A DNA stretch of 41,317 nucleotides, from the NCBI GenBank assembly GCA_017448795.1, contig JAFSKV010000044.1, positions 1-41,317 of the forward strand, read 5' to 3'. Below the pieces are notes generated by a model. It was not told where the DNA came from. It ran no database searches and worked only from the letters and a program-made list of their open reading frames with translations. Origin of the DNA: Synergistaceae bacterium (GTDB lineage Bacteria > Synergistota > Synergistia > Synergistales > Aminobacteriaceae). Positions 32,542-40,465 of this stretch are shown here, one piece after another. Numbering within the stretch: the first letter of the stretch is position 1; each line of letters begins with the position of its first letter. The position numbers and the translations under genes are program-made.

Positions 32542-33813
32542 TTACGCTTCATTCCGCAGGAGAGAGTCGAATCCTGTAGTCTGTAATATTTCCTGCACCG
32601 TTGGCTTAATGCTGAACATCCTGAATCCGCCCGGAGGAAGTGCCTTGAACATAATCATCAGCACACGCAATCCCGCCGATGAAATGTAGTCCAGATCACT
32701 CATGTTGATTTCGACAGCCTGAAAGTTATTCTCCTTCTGACGCTCACGGAACATGTCCAAAAGTTTTGGTGCTGAAATCGTGTCAAGCCTGCCGCTGATG
32801 TGGAAGCTCAGAGTCCCGCCGCTCATTGTTGATTGGGCTGTGAATTTCTGGCCGGGAGGATTGCTTGCGGATGAGGATTTCGTTTTTCGGGTGGTCATGA
32901 CGTAGTAGCACATTCCCTCCAAGATTCTGCGGACTGCCTGCTGTTTTTCTTCGGACAAGGCGTTTATCGAGTGCAGTTTTTCCGGGAGATAGTCTTTCAC
33001 TGGATCAAACGTCAAATCGAAGCCCATATCGTGAATGAATTTCCTCGTCTGCTCTTCATCGTCCGAAAACATCACGTTATCCGTAACATCAATTGAGCGG
33101 GCTGACAGTGATTCGCGGACAAAATCGGCTTTGTTCCCGGTGAAATTCCCCGAAATAGTCTGCCGGATTTCTTCAGTTTTCGGGGAAAGCAGCCTGTCCA
33201 GAGTAATCCATCGTCCGCCAAATTCATCAAGCAGCCGGTGAATGTTGCGGAAAACTTCTTCAAGCTCGGACTGAGTGAAGTACATCAGCATTCCTTCTGT
33301 GGTGATTAGAATCCCGTCATGTGAATCCTTGAGGGCATTCCGCAGGGAGTCGTAATTTGTCGCGTCAACAGGTGAATAATGAATCGATTTCATGTCCTCC
33401 GCGCTGAGAAAATTTTTGACCACAGGCAGAAACTCATCAATCACAGCAGGAATATCACAGCCGTAATATGTGAATCCCTTTTGTGCCAGACGCAAGCCCC
33501 TCGAAGTATAGCCGCATGGAAGGTCAACAAGCTGGTGAAGTCCCGAACGTGTGAAGTAATTTTCCGTTGACTCGAATCTCATCTCTATAATTGCGGAAAT
33601 AGTCAGCCTCAGCAATTTCTTCATGTTCACGGCTTCTTCAGGCAAATCATTTCCGCTGTCAGTGTGAAGAGTGTTGAACCCCAAAACAGCAAGGAGCTTC
33701 TGTGCGTTGGCATCACCGTAACCCGCGCTTATCTCAAGGCAGGACTTTGCAGTGAGGAAAACGGGGTTTACTTCCCTGCGGAGGTCTGCGAGTTTGTTGT
33801 CTTCATTCGGCAC
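32542..33813 (-). CDS. Methyltransferase (LCM/PPM1-like) fused to a STAS anti-sigma-antagonist domain
   Basis: The 423-aa protein joins two domains. Residues about 15-312 form a SAM-dependent methyltransferase of the leucine-carboxyl-methyltransferase type: DLPCGYTSRG (97-106) as SAM loop, GCDIPAVI (118-125) as acidic second strand, TTEGMLMYFT (171-180) as the family core motif. Residues about 325-423 are a STAS domain like SpoIIAA/RsbV: HISGRLDTISAPKL and DLDYISSAGLRVL, with Ser379 at the position phosphorylated by anti-sigma kinases. The link suggests a methyltransferase governed by partner switching; the methyl acceptor is unknown. It starts six bases after the stop of the next gene upstream. 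Confidence 0.8.
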   Translation of the reverse strand: MPNEDNKLADLRREVNPVFLTAKSCLEISAGYGDANAQKLLAVLGFNTLHTDSGNDLPEEAVNMKKLLRLTISAIIEMRFESTENYFTRSGLHQLVDLPCGYTSRGLRLAQKGFTYYGCDIPAVIDEFLPVVKNFLSAEDMKSIHYSPVDATNYDSLRNALKDSHDGILITTEGMLMYFTQSELEEVFRNIHRLLDEFGGRWITLDRLLSPKTEEIRQTISGNFTGNKADFVRESLSARSIDVTDNVMFSDDEEQTRKFIHDMGFDLTFDPVKDYLPEKLHSINALSEEKQQAVRRILEGMCYYVMTTRKTKSSSASNPPGQKFTAQSTMSGGTLSFHISGRLDTISAPKLLDMFRERQKENNFQAVEINMSDLDYISSAGLRVLMIMFKALPPGGFRMFSIKPTVQEILQTTGFDSLLRNEA

Positions 33814-33819
33814 AATGAT

Positions 33820-35082
33820 TCACCGTTCTCTTTCCTGCGTATCACTCTTAGGCTCAAGAGCAAGCTCGCCGTTCATGTACTTCATCATAGCTTCAGCCGC
33901 TTTCTTCGCACCCTCGACGGCATGTACGACAGTCTTAGCCCCCGTAACCACATCACCCGCCGCAAACACTCCCTCGCGTGTGGTCATGTAGTTATCGTCA
34001 ACAATGAGGAGTCCATTTTCCGCCGCAGTGAGTCCGCTGGTCGTCCTCACGAGTTTTCCGCGCGGTATCTGGCTGATTGAGATTATCGTCGAGTCCGCGT
34101 GAACCTGGATGCGTTCGTCCTCATGGCCTATTATCTCGTCATTCTCCCCGTAAATCGTCCGGCAGAACACAGGGCCTTCCTCCGTGATTTCCTGAACCTG
34201 CATTCCCGTCTCAATTTCCGCCCCGTCAAGCTGTGCATAGGCCACCTCGCTTGAGCTTGCCGCAATCTCCTTGCCCATTGCGTAGAGGGTTACTGACTTC
34301 GTGCCGTTGCGGAGGGCTGTGCGCGCTACGTCCATTGCCGCGTTCCCAACGCCGATAACAGCGACTGTATTCCCCAGATGATGAGCCTTCGGGTTGGCAA
34401 GATAATTCATCGCAAAGTGAACGTTCCCGAAACTCTCACCCCTTATTCCGAGTGTGCGCGGTCTCTCTGCCCCTGTCCCGACGAAAATTGAGTCGTAACC
34501 GTCCCTGAACAGGTCATCAATCATGAGGATGCTTCCTATTGTGGCGTTAAGGCGGATTTGTATTCCCATCTCCTCAAGGCGTTTCTCGTAGCGGTCAAGA
34601 ATGGATTTCTGCAGCCTGAACTCAGGAATCCCGTACTGCATGACCCCGCCGATTTTGCTCTTCCACTCGAACAGTGTTACGTGATAGCCCTCACTCGCAA
34701 GAATCACAGCAACAGTGATCCCAGCCGGGCCTGCTCCGATTACGGCTACGTGCTTGTCGACTCTCTTCAGCGGAACTGAGGCGTGCATACGGTCAAGGTA
34801 CATGTCGGATATGTAGGTCTCAATGCTGGAGAAGTGAACGGGGCTGTCCTTGCGTCCTCGTATGCAGTTTCCGGCGCATTGTTTGGCGTGGTTGCAGACC
34901 ATCGAGCAGACGAGTGAGAGCGGATTGTTGCGGAAAAGAATCTCCCCGGCCTCCATGAGCTTGTGATCCTTGAAGAGCTGTATGACCTGCGGAATCGGAG
35001 TGTGTACCGGGCATCCTTTCTGGCACATCGCGTTCTTGCACTGTAGGCAGCGTTCAGCTTCTGTTACTATGTGCAGAGGCAT
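33820..35082 (-). CDS. GltD/NfnB-like Fe-S flavoprotein, NAD(P)H-dependent oxidoreductase
   Basis: The 420-aa protein resembles the small subunit of glutamate synthase and related electron-transfer flavoproteins. Its N-terminus has two groups of cysteines for [4Fe-4S] clusters (C12, C15, C20, C24; C59, C63, C69, C73). FAD binds at GAGPAG (116-121) and NAD(P) at GVGNAAMDVA in the middle; GVFAAGDVVTGAKTVV near the end is the closing FAD motif. No large GltB-like subunit is adjacent, so it may work alone or with another partner. GGGGGAA precedes the ATG; TATAAT on this strand lies at 35122-35127. Confidence 0.82.
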   Translation of the reverse strand: MPLHIVTEAERCLQCKNAMCQKGCPVHTPIPQVIQLFKDHKLMEAGEILFRNNPLSLVCSMVCNHAKQCAGNCIRGRKDSPVHFSSIETYISDMYLDRMHASVPLKRVDKHVAVIGAGPAGITVAVILASEGYHVTLFEWKSKIGGVMQYGIPEFRLQKSILDRYEKRLEEMGIQIRLNATIGSILMIDDLFRDGYDSIFVGTGAERPRTLGIRGESFGNVHFAMNYLANPKAHHLGNTVAVIGVGNAAMDVARTALRNGTKSVTLYAMGKEIAASSSEVAYAQLDGAEIETGMQVQEITEEGPVFCRTIYGENDEIIGHEDERIQVHADSTIISISQIPRGKLVRTTSGLTAAENGLLIVDDNYMTTREGVFAAGDVVTGAKTVVHAVEGAKKAAEAMMKYMNGELALEPKSDTQERER

Positions 35083-35121
35083 GAATAGTTTTCCCCCTTG
35101 TTGTTGTATGGAATTGGTGAG

Positions 35122-35150
35122 ATTATATCATCATCGCGCTGTGCTATAAT
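35122..35150. promoter_or_regulatory. Divergent promoter region with facing -10 boxes
   Basis: TATAAT reads rightward at 35145-35150 and leftward at 35122-35127, for the methyltransferase and the flavoprotein genes. Each -10 falls where the -35 of the other would be, so the two promoters probably compete. No good -35 is visible for either. Confidence 0.5.
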
Positions 35151-35205
35151 CCGTGTAAATCCCAGCAATAAGGAGGTTGACAGCTGTGAAATTTAGTGCG
35201 TATAA

Positions 35206-35880
35206 TTGTCAGCAGTCAGCAGTCAGCAGTCCCATGTTGTCGTCAATTTAGGTTGCGGCTCTTCTCCCATCAAAGACGCAATTAACATCGACAATTCCCC
35301 CTCAGTATTCTTAGGCCACCACAAAATAATATGCGCGTTACTGAGTGCTTTGGGTCTCATCAGCCCTGAGCAGAAGAAGGTCATTTCTGCCACGCGCGAG
35401 TACGGAATAATACGCGGCAGCGCCTGTTCGATCCCGCTGGAGGACGGGAGCGTTGATGTCCTCTACACAAGCCACATGGCCGAGCATCTCTATGAGGATG
35501 AGTTCAGGAAATTTCTCGCCGAAGCCCGGAGAGTCCTCAAGCCCGGCGGAGTCCTCAGAATATCAGTGCCGAATCTCGAAGCCGCCGTGAAAAGCTATAT
35601 TCAGGACGGTGATGCCGACGATTTCTGTGACAGGCTTCTTCTTTGTCATGGCCGGAAACTCAGCGGCATAAAGAGGCTGAACGCGCTTCTCTTCGGGGAC
35701 AGGGGGCTTCACAAGAGACTGTATGATCCCCGCTCAATGAAGAAATATATCGAGGAACATACGGGAATGAGCGTTACAATCCTGAAGGCCGGAGAGACCA
35801 CGATAGATTTTCCGACAAGCATCGATTACCGCGAGCGCGAGGAAGGAAGCCTCTACGCAGAGTGCCGCAAGAACGCCTGA
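35206..35880 (+). CDS. SAM-dependent methyltransferase (type 11) with a heptanucleotide tract at its start
   Basis: The 224-codon frame holds a class I methyltransferase: VNLGCGSSPI (SAM loop, about 13-22), INIDNS, IPLEDGSVDVLYTSHMAEH and RRVLKPGGVLRISVPN. Proteins like this act in cell-surface glycan pathways, which fits the next gene. The start is odd. A strong AAGGAGG (35170-35176) and a GTG nine bases later (35186) are in another frame, ending at 35251. The first codon available in the methyltransferase frame is a TTG (35206) without a ribosome-binding site, directly at an AGCAGTC tract. Adding one heptamer would put the GTG in frame with no stop. Confidence 0.75.
   Translation: MSAVSSQQSHVVVNLGCGSSPIKDAINIDNSPSVFLGHHKIICALLSALGLISPEQKKVISATREYGIIRGSACSIPLEDGSVDVLYTSHMAEHLYEDEFRKFLAEARRVLKPGGVLRISVPNLEAAVKSYIQDGDADDFCDRLLLCHGRKLSGIKRLNALLFGDRGLHKRLYDPRSMKKYIEEHTGMSVTILKAGETTIDFPTSIDYREREEGSLYAECRKNA
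35208..35231 (+). repeat. AGCAGTC heptanucleotide tract in the methyltransferase 5' end
   Basis: GTC plus three perfect AGCAGTC copies (35211-35231). Since 7 is not a multiple of 3, copy-number change switches the frame joined to the GTG at 35186. Confidence 0.85.
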
Positions 35881-35940
35881 GAGTCCCGGAGCCTACCTGC
35901 GCGGCATGGTGTACAATCTCACGCATAAGGAGGCCTCGAC

Positions 35941-37887
35941 ATGTTCAGATCATACACGGCTGGTAGCGTCATCAAGTCTCTGGCAAAATATGACACTGTC
36001 AGCTTCGACGTTTTCGACACCCTCATAAAACGCTGCGTTGCTTCCCCCCGTGATGTTTTCGCACGGACAGCAAGGGACTTCATGGACATTCACGGGTGCT
36101 TTGTCGACCCTGAGAGATTCCTTCACGACAGGAGGACGGCGGAGCATGACGCTTACACGGCGATGAAAGCCAGCTCACCGGGCTGTGAGGAAATCACCCT
36201 TGACCAGATATACACCAGGCTGCCCAGTGAATATGACGGCATAAGGGATGAGCTTAAGGCTCTTGAGATCCGGCGCGAGGTGAAATGCGCGAGGCCTGAC
36301 CCGGCCATGAAGGAAGTGTACAGATGGTGCAGGGACAAGGGCAGGCGCGTCTTCATCATATCGGACATGTACCTTCCCGGTGAAGTAATCCGCGAGATTC
36401 TCACCTCATGCGGCTACGAGGGCTGGGAAAAGCTGTACGTGTCATCAAGCGCGCTTCTCAGGAAACAGTCAGGCGGCCTCTTCCGTCATTTCATCCGCGA
36501 CTCAGGCATCAATCCCAAGCGCCATGTCCACATCGGCGACTCATGGAGGAGCGATTACTTCCGTGCGTTAATGTCCGGGCTTCACGCGCTCAAAATCCCC
36601 CGCAGCCCCAGAAGAAGCACCTACACAAAAACACTCGGCCTCAATCCCGGGCACAAAGCACAGTACAGGAAGTATGAGTCAGTGATAAGCGGCCATGTTC
36701 CGCCGGATTGTAGCCCATATTACCGTTACGGCTTCGAGGTTGTGGGCATTATGCTTTACGGGCTCTGCTGCTGGCTTCATGAGCGTTTTACTGAGATGGG
36801 GCATGAGCGGGTTTTCTTCCTTTCTCGGGACGGCTACATCATGCAGGAGGCCTACAACATGCTTTTTGGGAACAAGGCCGTGAGGAACAGCTACCTTTAC
36901 GCGTCGAGGAACGCGTTTATTTTCCCGCGCATATGGATGAAGCCGGCTCTTCCTGACATATTCGAGTCTGTTACGCCGTTCGAGCTTATAGGCCGGGATT
37001 ATGCCTGCGATGTCCTTCACATTTCTGACAGGGAGCGCGCTTGCAGTGTGTGGAAGGAATGCGGTTTTGGCGACGGCGAGAGGATGAGCAGGAAGCAGTT
37101 TCTCAGCGACAAGAGGGCGGGGAAATTCTTTGAGGCCTTCAGGGATGAAGTGTGCCGCGAATCCAGGAGAAGGTTTGAGCTTGTTACGGAATATCTGAGG
37201 CAGGAAGGCCTGCGCGGGTCAGTTGGGATTGTCGACATAGGCTGGGCCTGCACGATGCAGAAATATCTTGAGGAGTTTACAGAGGCGGCAGGAATTGATG
37301 CTGACATTCACGGCTGGTATCTCGGGCTGAAGCCGGAAACTTTCGTCAGCAAAAACTTTGAGTCCTACATCCCTGCGGAGCTCAACCCCTCGCTGTTCTG
37401 CCCCTCCCTCATGGAGTACCCTTTCACGAAAAACAGCGGCTCAACAGAGACATATTCACGCGGAGAAAACGGTGATGTTGTCCCCGTCCTCTATGACTAC
37501 GAGTTCCGGGGCAGCGATGACGAGGAGCATACGCGGCAGATTCAGAAGGGTATGCTGGACTTCATATCTGTCATGCGTGACGGCTATGGCGCGGAGAGTG
37601 TAGGCTATGATGTTGCGTATTCACGGCTCAGGAAGGTAACAAAATCTCCCTCCCTCAGTGATGCCTGTCTGCTTGGCGGTCTTCGTTACGTCAACCACGG
37701 GCATATGACTAATATTGCCGCGCCCAGGAGCCTAATTCATTACGTTCTTCACCCCGCTGATTTCAAGGCGGATTTCAGCGCGAGCGGATGGAAGGCAGGC
37801 TTCCTGCGGAGGCTGATGAGGCTTCCTCTTCCGTATGATAGGATGCTGTCTTTTGTCCGCAGAAAATTGGAACGCAAATATACCTAG
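35941..37887 (+). CDS. HAD-superfamily protein of surface-glycan type (COG5610-like)
   Basis: The 648-aa protein begins with a HAD hydrolase domain: DVFDTL (23-28) with nucleophile and acid aspartates, IISDMYLP (motif II), the motif III lysine region KLYVSSSALLRKQSGG and GDSWRSD (motif IV). The remaining 400 residues contain MGHERVFFLSRDGYIMQEAY and VDIGWACTMQKYL, as in large HAD proteins in O-antigen or capsule gene clusters. A phosphatase or glycosyl-phosphate role on a surface polysaccharide is likely; the substrate is unknown. AAGGAGG precedes the ATG and GTACAAT lies about 24 bases before. Confidence 0.8.
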   Translation: MFRSYTAGSVIKSLAKYDTVSFDVFDTLIKRCVASPRDVFARTARDFMDIHGCFVDPERFLHDRRTAEHDAYTAMKASSPGCEEITLDQIYTRLPSEYDGIRDELKALEIRREVKCARPDPAMKEVYRWCRDKGRRVFIISDMYLPGEVIREILTSCGYEGWEKLYVSSSALLRKQSGGLFRHFIRDSGINPKRHVHIGDSWRSDYFRALMSGLHALKIPRSPRRSTYTKTLGLNPGHKAQYRKYESVISGHVPPDCSPYYRYGFEVVGIMLYGLCCWLHERFTEMGHERVFFLSRDGYIMQEAYNMLFGNKAVRNSYLYASRNAFIFPRIWMKPALPDIFESVTPFELIGRDYACDVLHISDRERACSVWKECGFGDGERMSRKQFLSDKRAGKFFEAFRDEVCRESRRRFELVTEYLRQEGLRGSVGIVDIGWACTMQKYLEEFTEAAGIDADIHGWYLGLKPETFVSKNFESYIPAELNPSLFCPSLMEYPFTKNSGSTETYSRGENGDVVPVLYDYEFRGSDDEEHTRQIQKGMLDFISVMRDGYGAESVGYDVAYSRLRKVTKSPSLSDACLLGGLRYVNHGHMTNIAAPRSLIHYVLHPADFKADFSASGWKAGFLRRLMRLPLPYDRMLSFVRRKLERKYT

Positions 37888-37891
37888 CCGC

Positions 37892-37927
37892 AAAAAAAAA
37901 ACCGGGTCTCACATCTCAGAGACCCGG
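37892..37927 (-). terminator. Terminator of the fumarate-reductase-like gene
   Basis: Read on the minus strand, CCGGGTCTC pairs with GAGACCCGG (nine base pairs) and is followed by ten T. A strong intrinsic terminator; it may also serve the convergent HAD gene. Confidence 0.9.
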
Positions 37928-37946
37928 CCACATGTTTCACTTCACG

Positions 37947-39818
37947 CTAATACTTCGCCGCTTCCTGCCCCGCGATTCTCCCGAACACCACGAAGTCAGA
38001 CACCGCTGTTCCTCCGAGCCTGTTCCCGCCGTGAACACCGCCCGTAACCTCGCCTGCCGCGAAAAGTCCCGGTATCACTTCACCGTTGCCCTTGAGGACG
38101 CGAGTCCTTCCGTCAATCTTGAGGCCGCCCATCGTGTGATGGATTCCCGGCGTTACCTTGATCGCGTAGAACGGCGCTTTGTCCAGCGGGTTGATGAAGC
38201 TCGTGCGCCCGAAGTCGGGGTCTTTGCGGTTCACCACGTAGCTGTTCCAGGCGTTCATAGTCTTCACGAACTCGTCAGCAGGAATGTTTATCTCCTTCGC
38301 CAATGCCTCATAGGTGTCGCCCTTGAAGCTGTAGCCCTTCGCGATGTAGCCCTGAATGAGCAGAGACTCGTCAACCATCTTCTGGTCGATTATCAGGTAC
38401 GCGAACGAGCCGGGCTGCGCGATTTCCGCCGCTGAGACAACATCACGCGCAAGCACCTCGTCGATGAATCTCTTGCCCTCAGTGTTGACTAGGATAGCAC
38501 CGTCTCCGCGGAGTCCCTCTGTGATTAGGTTGGATGAGTCATACTGGACCGTCGGGTGAATCTGTATCTGCTTCATGTCGACAGTAGCCGCTCCCAATTC
38601 CTGGGCCATCACGATCCCGTCGCCGTCAATTCCGGGGGCGTTGGTTGTCATGAAGCCCTCAAGCGCGGGGTTGAGCCTCGCAACCATCTTCAGGTTCGCG
38701 CCGAAGCCTCCCGTCGCAAGAATTACTGCCTTCGCGTTCACGGTGATCTTCGCTCCCTTGCTCTCTGCCTCGATGCCTGAGACTTTGCCGTCCTTGTCGG
38801 TCATTATGTATTTCGCCGTCGTCTCCATGAGCATTGTGATGTTCTTGCGGGACTTGCACGCCGCCTCGAGTCTCGGAATCATGTAGCCCCCGACTGATAC
38901 AACCTTCTTCTGCTCGTTGAGGGGTCTGTGAATCCTTTTGACTGATGCCGCCCCTGCCGCTCCGACAGAAATCAGGTCAATGTTCACGGTCTTGAGCCAG
39001 GCTATAGCGTCCGCTGTGTTGTCGGCAAGAGTCTTCACGAGCGTGGGGTCATTGATGCCGTGCCCGCCTATCATGGTGTCCAGCTGCATCAGCTCCGAGC
39101 GGTCAAAGTATCCTTCCGGCTTGGCTTTGTATGCGTCCCATTCGGTTTTGACTTTCCCGGCAAGCTCTGTGATTACGGGGTGATTGCTCCACTTTTCGGC
39201 GGCAGTCTTGAGGGTCTTCTCGACTCCGGCTTCCTCGGTGAACTTGTTGCTGTTCTGTTCCGGGGTGTTGGCGGCGTTCATTCCTCCCGAAGCCCGCACG
39301 GAGTTACCGCCTGTCATGGCCTGCTTCTCGATGAGGACGACCTTCTTCCCTGCGTCGGCGGCAGTGATAGCGGCAATCATTCCCGCACCGCCCGCGCCAA
39401 CTATCACAATGTCGGTGTCATAAGTCTTGTCCTCGACCTTTGCGGATGATGCTCCCTTGAAGTCATCAGGGTTGACCCCCGCGGCTTTGAGGGCTGACTC
39501 TGCGGCCTTGAGGATTCCTGTTGACGAGACTGTTGCGCCTGTTACGCCGTCGACGTTGATTGTGTTTCCTGCGACCATTTCGCCGGGCATCTTCTCGACT
39601 GCTACCGAGCCGATTCCGGGAGTCTCTTTCGGGCCTTCCGCCTTAACGTCCGCGATCTTGCCGTCCTTGAGCATCACTGTTACTGTGATTGCCCCCGGTC
39701 CTCCGAAGCCGTCTGCTGTGCCGGTGCCCATGACTGACGAGCCGCGGTTCTGCTGGGTGATTACCATAATGACGATTATCACTATGGCTGAGACTAACGC
39801 GAATACTTTTTTCTTCAT
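37947..39818 (-). CDS. Extracytoplasmic fumarate-reductase-like flavoprotein (FMN-binding and FAD domains)
   Basis: The 623-aa protein has an N-terminal membrane anchor or signal (KKKVFALVSAIVIIVIMVI). Its FMN-binding domain carries the ApbE flavinylation motif DGVTGATVS (90-98, Thr96 the attachment site). From about 134 comes a flavocytochrome-c/urocanate-reductase-type FAD domain (GAGGAG at 141-146; EKQAMTGGNS; GIHHTMGGLKID; GGNRLGGTAVSD). It would reduce fumarate or a related unsaturated acid outside the membrane as a respiratory acceptor. No heme motif is present, so electrons must come through FMN. The frame is open another 199 codons upstream, but that part is a tandem repeat; ATG at 39818, with AGGAGG 12 bases before, begins the signal. 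Confidence 0.9.
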   Translation of the reverse strand: MKKKVFALVSAIVIIVIMVITQQNRGSSVMGTGTADGFGGPGAITVTVMLKDGKIADVKAEGPKETPGIGSVAVEKMPGEMVAGNTINVDGVTGATVSSTGILKAAESALKAAGVNPDDFKGASSAKVEDKTYDTDIVIVGAGGAGMIAAITAADAGKKVVLIEKQAMTGGNSVRASGGMNAANTPEQNSNKFTEEAGVEKTLKTAAEKWSNHPVITELAGKVKTEWDAYKAKPEGYFDRSELMQLDTMIGGHGINDPTLVKTLADNTADAIAWLKTVNIDLISVGAAGAASVKRIHRPLNEQKKVVSVGGYMIPRLEAACKSRKNITMLMETTAKYIMTDKDGKVSGIEAESKGAKITVNAKAVILATGGFGANLKMVARLNPALEGFMTTNAPGIDGDGIVMAQELGAATVDMKQIQIHPTVQYDSSNLITEGLRGDGAILVNTEGKRFIDEVLARDVVSAAEIAQPGSFAYLIIDQKMVDESLLIQGYIAKGYSFKGDTYEALAKEINIPADEFVKTMNAWNSYVVNRKDPDFGRTSFINPLDKAPFYAIKVTPGIHHTMGGLKIDGRTRVLKGNGEVIPGLFAAGEVTGGVHGGNRLGGTAVSDFVVFGRIAGQEAAKY

Positions 39819-39839
39819 GGCTGTATTGCGCCTCCTGAA

Positions 39840-39876
39840 TAATTTTGTGTGGATGAGATTAGTATATAACATGTTG
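39840..39876 (-). promoter_or_regulatory. Probable promoter of the fumarate-reductase-like gene
   Basis: On the minus strand TATACT stands about 40 bases before the ATG, in the AT-rich stretch between the gene and the 54-bp array. The -35 match (TTCACG, 18-base spacing) is weak. Confidence 0.4.
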
Positions 39877-39907
39877 TGCTGTATCGTGAAAATTTTTTGC
39901 TGACTGT

Positions 39908-40410
39908 GAGCTTGTCGCCGGGTCTGAATGCTAGCTGTAGCGGGGAAATCTTGCAGGCAGTGAGAGAGTCGCCGGGACTTAATGCAGACTGTAGCGGGGA
40001 AATCTTGCAGGCTGTGAGCTTGCCGCCGGGTATGAATACTGACTGTAGCCGTGAAATCTCGCGGACTATGAGCTTGTCGCCGGGTCTGAATGCTGACTGT
40101 AACCGGGCAATCTCGCGGACTATGAGCTTGTCGCCGGGTCTGAATGCTGACTGTAACCGGGAAATCTTGCGGGCTATGAGCTTGTCGCCGGGTATGAATG
40201 CTGGCTGTAGCCGTGAAATCTCGCGGACTATGAGCTTGTCGCCGGGACTGAGTGCTGACTGTAACCGTGAAATCTTGCAGGCCGTGAGCTTGTCGCCGGG
40301 TCTGAATGCTGGCTGTAGCGGGGAAATCTTGCGGGCTGTGAGCTTGTAGCCGGGACTTAGTGCTGGCTGTACCGTGAAATCTTGCAGGCCGTGAGCTTCT
40401 CACCGAGTCC
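39908..40410. repeat. 54-bp tandem-repeat array, about nine copies
   Basis: Units of 54 bases repeat head-to-tail, for example GTCGCCGGG recurs at 39914 and 39968 and continues every 54 bases. Central copies are nearly identical; the outer ones, especially the last (40342-40410), are worn. Because 54 is divisible by 3, frames without a stop in one unit stay open through the whole array in several frames on both strands, so the long reading frames seen there are not evidence of protein. The array lies between two divergently transcribed genes and fills most of 39819-40465. Confidence 0.92.
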
Positions 40411-40422
40411 GGCATGTTGAGA

Positions 40423-40428
40423 TATAAT
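40423..40428 (+). promoter_or_regulatory. -10 box before the secreted coiled-coil gene
   Basis: TATAAT lies 38 bases before the start codon. The -35 would fall in the last worn unit of the 54-bp array and is not recognisable. Confidence 0.5.
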
Positions 40429-40465
40429 CACGGAAATTCTTTCACTCACTAAAGGAGGAAACACT

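Noticed and set aside
39876-40349. A 157-codon plus-strand frame of repeating SPGLNADC-type units, as a repeat protein
   Set aside because: It lies wholly within the 54-bp array, where any stop-free frame stays open because 54 is a multiple of 3; other frames on both strands are just as open, and there is no ribosome-binding site.
39908-40410. CRISPR array
   Set aside because: Units are contiguous with no unique spacers, vary between copies, and no cas genes are near.
39819-40415. A 199-residue N-terminal extension of the fumarate-reductase-like protein
   Set aside because: The extension is the repeat array; the ATG at 39818 starts a normal membrane anchor, which would be buried if the extension were real.
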